A DNA stretch of 11,638 nucleotides from an uncultured Phascolarctobacterium sp. Lineage in GTDB: Bacteria > Bacillota > Negativicutes > Acidaminococcales > Acidaminococcaceae. Below are positions 7,042-11,638 of this stretch, piece by piece. The stretch lies in assembly GCA_900553055.1 (NCBI GenBank), contig USBV01000038.1, positions 1 to 11,638 on the forward strand, in the 5' to 3' direction. The translations under genes and the position numbers were made by a program. The notes beneath the pieces are model-generated. The model did not search any database, was not told where the DNA came from, and saw only the letters and a program-made list of their open reading frames with translations. How positions within the stretch are numbered: position 1 is the first letter of the stretch; the number at the start of each line of letters is the position of its first letter.

Positions 7042-8262
7042 TTAATTGCTTATGCCAGCAATGAACATAGTAGAAACATAGCCAATATTACCATTGGATA
7101 AACGAATAGCTGCCCATTTATTACCAAAGGCTTCACCAATTTGGTTTACTAAACCCAGTACCTCAACCAGATCGCCCTTATTAACATAGCCTAATATATC
7201 GCAATCAGTATTTGGATCCTTACGGACACGTACTTCATCACCTGTGATGTTCCTAAGGCCCATATATTTCTTTACCTGCATTGCATCGTTGTCCGAATGA
7301 CCAACACTAGCTGCTAGAACCTTCACTCCATCAGCGTCCTTAACTAAATCATAAAGGCGAGTAAATACGGCATTTTCGCCCTCACCACCATATAAGTCCT
7401 TGAAAACTAAGGTCATATTATTGGATTTTGTCAGCTCAGGGAAGGACCTTGCTAAATATCTATGCATATACAAAGAGCTTTCGTCTCCACCGACCGCTGT
7501 CTTAAAGGAAGCTAAGCCATTTTCTGCCCATTCAACATATTTATCACTAACAAAAAAAGGCTTGTAGCTAGCATTACCTTCCGTAATACATTTCATAACT
7601 ATATTAAACTCGTTGTCCATCAGAACGTTCTCGGAGTAATCTCCTTGGCTTCCGTAATTATAATATAGCTCAACGCGATTAACCCAGGGTGCAAAATCAT
7701 ATTGACTAATGCGATAAGTGTTTGCTCCAGTGCCCTCTTCAAAAAGATTAACGTTTCTTGCAGTCTCATAAGCGTAAAGCATTAAAGCATTATTGGCCTG
7801 AGGCTTACTTCTGGGACTAAAATAGTACTCGCCATCGTATTTTGAACCCGCTCCATTTACTGTTAATCTATCATCACCTGCAAAGCTAATAACTGGCCCC
7901 TGCTTTTTAACAGCATCAACCTTAAACAGCTCCTGTTGGTTACATTTTGCTATGTTTGCAGTATTAATTACAAAGCATTTCTCAGAGACAGCATAGCCGC
8001 TGCTAGTCTCCTCTAGCTTGGAGGCATAATTCTCTATTTCGTAACCATTATTATCCAACGCATCAAAACAAACGTAAGTATTATCACCTAGGCTATACTG
8101 TGACATAAAATCCGCAGTACCAGGATTATGCAGTATGGTAACTACACTTTTTAATCTCCCATCAGCATACATTTGCTGATACACCCCAGATTGGGGAGCA
8201 GCTAAAGCTATGGAGCTTAATAAGGTTAGAGCAGCAGCCACTCCTAAAATTTTCTTTTTCAT
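7042..8262 (-). CDS. Exported protein with C-terminal SH3b domain (second of three in a row)
   Basis: A 406-residue protein, the longest of the set. Residues 1-21 are a Sec signal peptide (MKKKILG, cleavage after ALA). Residues about 22-165 look homologous to the N-terminal half of the upstream SH3b protein: both open with GVY, then an Ala/Gly turn, an NG(Y/E)E motif and a YAxK/FATK segment. Residues about 165-330 are an added region absent from that paralogue, rich in Tyr and Asn (VLMDNEFNIVMKC, then SNNMTLVFKDLYGGEGENAVF). Residues 339-406 form the SH3b domain: GDEVRVRKDPNTDCDILGYV, then NKWAAIRLSNGNIGYVSTMF. GAGG lies 6 bases before ATG 8262. It sits 60 bases after the previous stop with no clear terminator between. 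Function is unknown; a structural or wall-binding role is inferred only from the SH3b domain. Confidence 0.87.
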   Translation of the reverse strand: MKKKILGVAAALTLLSSIALAAPQSGVYQQMYADGRLKSVVTILHNPGTADFMSQYSLGDNTYVCFDALDNNGYEIENYASKLEETSSGYAVSEKCFVINTANIAKCNQQELFKVDAVKKQGPVISFAGDDRLTVNGAGSKYDGEYYFSPRSKPQANNALMLYAYETARNVNLFEEGTGANTYRISQYDFAPWVNRVELYYNYGSQGDYSENVLMDNEFNIVMKCITEGNASYKPFFVSDKYVEWAENGLASFKTAVGGDESSLYMHRYLARSFPELTKSNNMTLVFKDLYGGEGENAVFTRLYDLVKDADGVKVLAASVGHSDNDAMQVKKYMGLRNITGDEVRVRKDPNTDCDILGYVNKGDLVEVLGLVNQIGEAFGNKWAAIRLSNGNIGYVSTMFIAGISN

Positions 8263-8322
8263 AATTTACCTCACAATACCTATATAATAATAGCTTGCAA
8301 AATAACTTATTATCACATTAGC

Positions 8323-9252
8323 CTATCTTAAATCAATAAACTGAGCTGCAGCAAAGCCCTCTAATCCATTCTCTTTTTTTACATAATACCAGCCTCGACC
8401 ATCTAGGCCCTTTTCATACCCTAAAACCTCAACGGACTCGTTCAAGTCTAGCATTCCTACAATTTTAGCATCTGTAGTTGTATTAGCACGCATACGTACC
8501 TCAGAGCCTAGCAAGACGCCACGGCCAGTCCAACCACGCATATTCACATCATTGCCAAGAGTAGCATCTATTTTCACTAAATAGCCACGCTCCATAAGGT
8601 TTTCAACGCATTCATAACGAGTTCCATTGGCGTTGATACGAATCTTTTCCTGGTTCCATTCCTGATTTACAGCCTCTGCTTTATAAAAGCGGTCGGGATT
8701 ACAAGTGCTTTCATGAACATAGGCTAAGCTTATAGGGGTAAATTTTAGGTTATTAGCAACATAGTTGTATTTGCCGCTCAAGGAAGCAGCAGCCTGGCCA
8801 TTTTTCCAGCTTTCAGGTTCACCAGTAAAGCCTTGTCCAACATTAACCTTAGCCCCACCATTATCGTCAAAGGAAAAAATAGCCATATCCTGTGCGTAAA
8901 TTGGCGTAGCAACATTGCCATTTTTTAATTCATCAATTTCCTCACGATCTAAAATCAAGGCAGCTTCTGCTGCACCAATACTGTCTGTTTTCCAGACATA
9001 TTTAGTTGCAAATTCAGAATGCCTTTCTCCATTAGGCAGAAAGCCTTCTAGCCAAATAATTTGTGTAGTATCATTTCCATAACCGAAGGTATATTTAGTA
9101 GCACCCTGCTCACCCATAACATACATGCGCGCCTCTAAAACTCCCACTGCACTACGTTTCTCGTACACCCCTTCTTTAGGTAAAGCTGCCAAGGCAGAGT
9201 TGGCCAACATTAATACGCCCAATAAAACGGAACCGACTATTTTTCTATGCAT
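8323..9252 (-). CDS. Exported protein with C-terminal SH3b domain (first of three in a row)
   Basis: A 309-residue protein. Residues 1-22 form a Sec signal peptide (MHRKIVG, cleavage after ALA). Residues 23-240 are of unknown fold, but the first 140 or so resemble the next gene's product (shared GVY start, NGE, FATKY and a later SGKY strand). Residues 247-309 are a clear SH3b domain: GSEVRMRANTTTDAKIVGML, then GRGWYYVKKENGLEGFAAAQF. It lacks any hydrolase domain, unlike many wall enzymes that carry SH3b. An AAGGAGG site is 8 bases before the ATG. That site, and the bases around it, lie in a leftover piece of a nucleoside hydrolase gene that is in frame with this start. A TATAAT at 9310-9315 could be its promoter -10 box. 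It is likely the first gene of the three-gene SH3b transcript. Confidence 0.88.
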   Translation of the reverse strand: MHRKIVGSVLLGVLMLANSALAALPKEGVYEKRSAVGVLEARMYVMGEQGATKYTFGYGNDTTQIIWLEGFLPNGERHSEFATKYVWKTDSIGAAEAALILDREEIDELKNGNVATPIYAQDMAIFSFDDNGGAKVNVGQGFTGEPESWKNGQAAASLSGKYNYVANNLKFTPISLAYVHESTCNPDRFYKAEAVNQEWNQEKIRINANGTRYECVENLMERGYLVKIDATLGNDVNMRGWTGRGVLLGSEVRMRANTTTDAKIVGMLDLNESVEVLGYEKGLDGRGWYYVKKENGLEGFAAAQFIDLR

Positions 9253-9297
9253 AAATATATCCTCCTTCCAAGATGCACGATAAACCTTTTTGGCAGT
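9253..9297 (-). pseudogene. Remnant of a nucleoside hydrolase gene (15 codons)
   Basis: Read on the minus strand the 45 bases encode TAKKVYRASWKEDIF, against TAKKVYRAPWKEQIF at residues 229-243 of the intact nucleoside hydrolase (bases 923-967). That is 13 of 15 residues and 37 of 45 bases; the central 30 bases differ at only 2 positions. Five of the eight base differences are synonymous third-position changes, so the piece diverged while still coding and is more likely a decayed paralogue than a recent copy. A TAA directly upstream (9298-9300) closes the frame on one side, and on the other it runs straight into the ATG of the SH3b gene at 9252. The similarity was found by eye; its true borders need an alignment against other hydrolases. 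Confidence 0.75.
9261..9267 (-). promoter_or_regulatory. Ribosome-binding site derived from nucleoside hydrolase codons
   Basis: AAGGAGG on the minus strand, 8 bases before ATG 9252. It is made of the Lys-Glu codons of the hydrolase remnant plus the G of the next codon. The intact gene reads AAGGAGC here, so one change improved the site. Confidence 0.7.
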
Positions 9298-9309
9298 TTA
9301 GTTGACACT

Positions 9310-9315
9310 ATTATA
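9310..9315 (-). promoter_or_regulatory. Possible -10 box for the SH3b gene run
   Basis: The minus strand reads TATAAT, a perfect sigma-70/sigma-A -10 consensus, placing a start site near 9303 and a leader of about 50 bases before ATG 9252. No good -35 hexamer is visible 16-18 bases upstream, so the call rests on the -10 box and its position between a hairpin and the first gene. Confidence 0.4.
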
Positions 9316-9336
9316 AGGTAAATTTGAGGATAATTA

Positions 9337-9364
9337 CCCACCCCAAAGGAGTTTTTAGGGTGGG
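9337..9364 (-). terminator. Hairpin after the GCGGGDKK lipoprotein gene, probable terminator
   Basis: CCCACCC pairs with GGGTGGG and the stem extends through a G-T wobble and three A/T pairs, about 11 bp with a 6-base loop. The wobble pairs only in the minus-strand RNA (C/A mismatch on the plus strand), so it favours transcripts from the right. It lies 67 bases after the lipoprotein stop codon. The following bases (TAATTATCC) are not a proper T-run, so termination efficiency is uncertain. Confidence 0.45.
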
Positions 9365-9431
9365 ATATGGACAAAGAGTTCGATTTAGACTCCTATTGCA
9401 TTCGTAATGTGGAGCATCTGTTTGTTTTAAA

Positions 9432-10481
9432 TTATAGCTCCATAATCCAGAGTCTATCCAACTTCTGCTTATCATTGGGATTGCCTGCCACTACCAGCAC
9501 CTTGTTACGTTCGATTGTCGCCATGCTGATATAGGTGCTGTTCGGGCCACCAACCTCGGAGAAAGTCAATGCACCATGGCAGCGGCCGCTCTTCTTGTCG
9601 TACAGATTTACCAAAGCCTTGCCCTTGTCGCACATAAGCACAAATCTATCGGTTACAACTGCATCACCCAGCATGCCTATATAGCCCTTATCCTGGCTGA
9701 TAGCGCCCTTCTTATAGGAAGGACCATAGGAAGCAATCAGCTTATAGTTCTTATTATAATATACGCCCCTGCCTACGCTGCGACCTTCAATGGCCTGCCC
9801 GAAGCAGTAGAAGCCATCCCTATCGCTCAGCAGCATTACATTGGCACCAATGCTATCCTTGCCACCACGGCGCACGGTGAATTCCGGACGCGCTAAACCC
9901 AGCCTCTTGGATACGACACCATTGCTCTTCAATTCAACCTTATGCACCTCGTTTTGGTTCATATATTCATAACCGATGCGGTCATCGACAGCTTCAATAT
10001 GGCGGTGTTGACCGTCGACTACCACCTCTCTGATGCCAGATTTAGCCAGGAAGTACGGACGGGAATTTTTTAAGAAGAAAACACCATAGCCGTTGGCAGA
10101 AAGCTGAGCGTTTTCCCACAGGCCGCTAGCCAAGGTAGGATTATCCATGGTGATGGTCTTCTTATTAGCATCGATAATAAGCCTAGCCAGGTATTTTTGC
10201 TCGTTCATAGCATATAAATACTTGCCATCGATGGTTAAGCGTTTGGGACGGTTGTTTCTGTTTTGCAAAAAGAGCATGGCGGAGTTTTCCACCTTATACA
10301 TTTTAGCTCTATAGAGGCCAAACTTGAGCTCTGCATCAGCCTTTTTCGTAGTAGTTGTAGTTGCAGCAGGAGCGGAGCCACTATCGCCAGAACCGTCCTT
10401 CTTATCACCACCGCCACAGCCAGCAATTACGCTGCAGCCCAACAAACCGACCATAATGCTGTAGCCTAATTTTTTCAACAT
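9432..10481 (-). CDS. Lipoprotein of unknown function
   Basis: A 349-residue protein with a lipoprotein signal peptide and the lipobox VIAGC (Cys22), then GGGDKK and a low-complexity linker rich in Gly, Ser, Asp and Thr, with five Thr in a row, up to about residue 48. The mature domain (about 52-349) is beta-rich with recurring short strand-turn units (RLTIDGKYLYAMNEQKYLA, GYGVFFLKNSRPYFLA, DRFVLMCDKGKALVNLYD, KVLVVAGNPNDKQKLDRLWI). This would suit a beta-propeller-like fold, but no standard propeller motif is present, so that is inference. AGGAG is 8 bases before the ATG. It is the third gene of the unit starting with the TPM protein. Its base composition is richer in GC than the SH3b genes downstream. 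Confidence 0.85.
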   Translation of the reverse strand: MLKKLGYSIMVGLLGCSVIAGCGGGDKKDGSGDSGSAPAATTTTTKKADAELKFGLYRAKMYKVENSAMLFLQNRNNRPKRLTIDGKYLYAMNEQKYLARLIIDANKKTITMDNPTLASGLWENAQLSANGYGVFFLKNSRPYFLAKSGIREVVVDGQHRHIEAVDDRIGYEYMNQNEVHKVELKSNGVVSKRLGLARPEFTVRRGGKDSIGANVMLLSDRDGFYCFGQAIEGRSVGRGVYYNKNYKLIASYGPSYKKGAISQDKGYIGMLGDAVVTDRFVLMCDKGKALVNLYDKKSGRCHGALTFSEVGGPNSTYISMATIERNKVLVVAGNPNDKQKLDRLWIMEL

Positions 10482-10492
10482 AATATCATCTC

Positions 10493-10564
10493 CTATTTGC
10501 CATAATATTTGTTGTTTCGTTTAAAGGGAGCCTTGGACGGTTCCTCCTCGGCATCCATGTTCAT
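10493..10564 (-). other. 23-codon open frame in frame with the upstream membrane-protein gene
   Basis: ATG 10564 to TAG 10493 encodes a hydrophilic peptide (MNMDAEEEPSK, then APFKRNNKYYGK). It has no good ribosome site, and it lies in the same frame as the small membrane-protein gene, separated from that gene's TAG by three sense codons. It may be the former C-terminal tail of that protein cut off by the TAG, or plain intergenic DNA. Its own stop overlaps the ribosome site of the lipoprotein gene. Confidence 0.25.
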
Positions 10565-10573
10565 TCGCAAACG

Positions 10574-10873
10574 CTATTGCTCTTTTTTCTCATCATGGGT
10601 GCTCCTACCCCTGCCATTGGAATAAGGATTCACATTGGGCAGGTCCTTATTAGTGGGAAAGCTATCTGCACCGCTGCTCCACGCCAAAATCGAGGTTACG
10701 CTAAAGGCTACCAGCACCCATAGTGCGGCTATAGCCGCCGCCGGATACCAGCTAAGGCCAAACCAATAGCTGATTGCCCACAATAGCAATGCAATCAAAG
10801 CCCACTCGCAGTTGAGCAATAGATTAGCCAAAAAACAGAGGAAAAAGCCACTGTCCATATTTGCTTTACGCAT
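10574..10873 (-). CDS. Small two-helix membrane protein
   Basis: A 99-residue protein with two hydrophobic segments: about 10-40 (FFLCFLANLLLN, then WALIALLLWAISYWFGL) and about 43-65 (YPAAAIAALWVLVAFSVTSILAW). A hydrophilic tail (NKDLPNVNPYSNGRGRSTHDEKKEQ in two parts) follows. AAGGAGG lies 5 bases before ATG 10873, and the gene begins 29 bases after the TPM-protein stop, so they share a transcript. No family is recognised. The tail's TAG stop is followed in frame by 26 more sense codons, so the protein may be shortened in this strain. A role with the TPM protein in the envelope is suggested only by adjacency. Confidence 0.78.
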   Translation of the reverse strand: MRKANMDSGFFLCFLANLLLNCEWALIALLLWAISYWFGLSWYPAAAIAALWVLVAFSVTSILAWSSGADSFPTNKDLPNVNPYSNGRGRSTHDEKKEQ

Positions 10874-10902
10874 ATAACCTCCTTTGGCAGCTGCAACCTC
10901 AG

Positions 10903-11638
10903 TTAATAGTCGCCGCCGCCACCACCATGATCACCATCGCTGCTGCTGTCGGTCACAGAGCCGTCATCACTGGAATCATTGCTCTTAGAGCGCGGCACAA
11001 CACTTACATTGGTATACATATAGGTATCTTCGGTAACCAGCAAATCAAAACTTTCCTTATTCAAATAAGCATTGGCCTCCACCTGCTGGCGCACATTGCT
11101 CATGGAAGAAAGCAAGGTGCTGCGATAGATATAAGCACCGGCAGCACCGGCCACTAGAGCGCCCACCAGAGCCATCCACGGGAATGGCTTCTCCGGCTTC
11201 CAACCCTTGCCATGCTTTTGGTAATAGCCCAAGAGCTCGCCTGCTTTAGTAGCATACACAGTGTAGGCACCGGCATAGTCATTGTTCTTCAAGTAGGGAA
11301 CAAAGGCCTTGCTCATGTATTCCACGCCTTCGTTACCCACAACAACGGACTTCAGCTTTTTATCGGTGCTGATATACCATTTGCGTTGGTCCACAACCTG
11401 CAACAGCACCATATTGCCATTGGGGCCATTATTATAGGCCTTATCGATGAGCTGATTAGCAAAATCACCGGGCTTTTGACTGCCAATGCTCTTTACGGTA
11501 ACCACGCCCACACGCACATTGTATTTGTTCTCGACTTGCTGGAGAGCGCGTACCACCTTAGCTCTATCCGCATTGGAAAGCAGCTTGGCATTGTCCATCA
11601 AGCTAGGAACAGCTGCTAAAGCCGTAGCAGCACTGAGC
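10903..11638 (-). CDS. TPM-domain membrane protein, N-terminus beyond the window
   Basis: The frame is open to the right edge (244 codons visible), so the 5' end is missing. The first visible residues (LSAATALAAVPS) look like the end of a signal peptide. A TPM domain follows: MDNAKLLSNADRAKVVRAL, NVRVGVVTVKS, the PNGNMVLLQVV strand, DQRKWYISTDKKL, then a helical segment ending near LLGYY. A transmembrane helix (PFPWMALVGALVAGAAGAYIY, split here as PFPWMALVG and ALVAGAAGAYIY) is next, and a cytoplasmic or extracellular region with VEANAYLNKESFDLL, TEDTYMYTNVSVVPRS, a Ser/Asp-rich stretch and the C-terminus HGGGGGDY. That tail layout is usual for one branch of bacterial TPM proteins (YgcG-like). 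TPM proteins have been linked to phosphatase activity and to membrane-protein maintenance, but the role of this branch is unsettled. A lemA-type gene is a frequent neighbour and may lie just outside the window. Confidence 0.87.
   Translation of the reverse strand, partial: LSAATALAAVPSLMDNAKLLSNADRAKVVRALQQVENKYNVRVGVVTVKSIGSQKPGDFANQLIDKAYNNGPNGNMVLLQVVDQRKWYISTDKKLKSVVVGNEGVEYMSKAFVPYLKNNDYAGAYTVYATKAGELLGYYQKHGKGWKPEKPFPWMALVGALVAGAAGAYIYRSTLLSSMSNVRQQVEANAYLNKESFDLLVTEDTYMYTNVSVVPRSKSNDSSDDGSVTDSSSDGDHGGGGGDY

Overview
The window carries twelve protein genes, all on the minus strand, so they are transcribed from the right edge toward the left. Every one begins with a Sec signal peptide or lipobox or is a membrane protein, except that the right-most gene is cut before its start, though the tail of a signal-like segment is visible. 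No cytoplasmic enzyme, RNA gene, CRISPR array or intact mobile element is visible. Strong AGGAGG-type ribosome sites, four SH3b proteins, three lipoproteins and an NlpA-type binding protein fit a Firmicute. The many exported proteins with no cell-wall anchor motif would suit a diderm Firmicute (Negativicutes-like). That assignment is inference; there is no marker gene.

Right flank (about 9432-11638, GC-richer): the 5'-truncated end of a TPM-domain protein with a transmembrane helix and a Gly-rich tail, then a small two-helix membrane protein, then a lipoprotein of unknown function. They look like one transcription unit.

Middle (about 2613-9300, AT-richer from about 3463): an accessory-looking block of exported proteins of unknown function. 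It holds three consecutive genes for proteins with a C-terminal SH3b domain (8323-9252, 7042-8262, 6260-7009), a lipoprotein with a Lys/Pro/Glu linker (5471-6136) closed by a clear intrinsic terminator at 5421-5454, a larger lipoprotein (4232-5362), another exported protein (3463-4212) and a fourth SH3b protein (2613-3416). Two of the SH3b proteins also share a related N-terminal domain.

Left flank (1-2557, GC-richer): an NlpA/MetQ-type solute-binding protein without a lipobox, an exported nucleoside hydrolase and, 16 bases further on, the start of an exported protein resembling DUF6935. The last two are almost certainly co-transcribed.

The most unusual feature lies at the right edge of the AT-rich block. 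The 45 bases just before the first SH3b gene (9253-9297) are a fragment of a nucleoside hydrolase gene, matching codons 229-243 of the hydrolase at the left end of the window. The fragment now supplies the ribosome-binding site and is in frame with the start of the SH3b gene. Most differences from the intact gene are synonymous, which points to a decayed paralogue rather than a fresh copy. No gene-free stretch exceeds 300 bases; the largest gap is 9253-9431.
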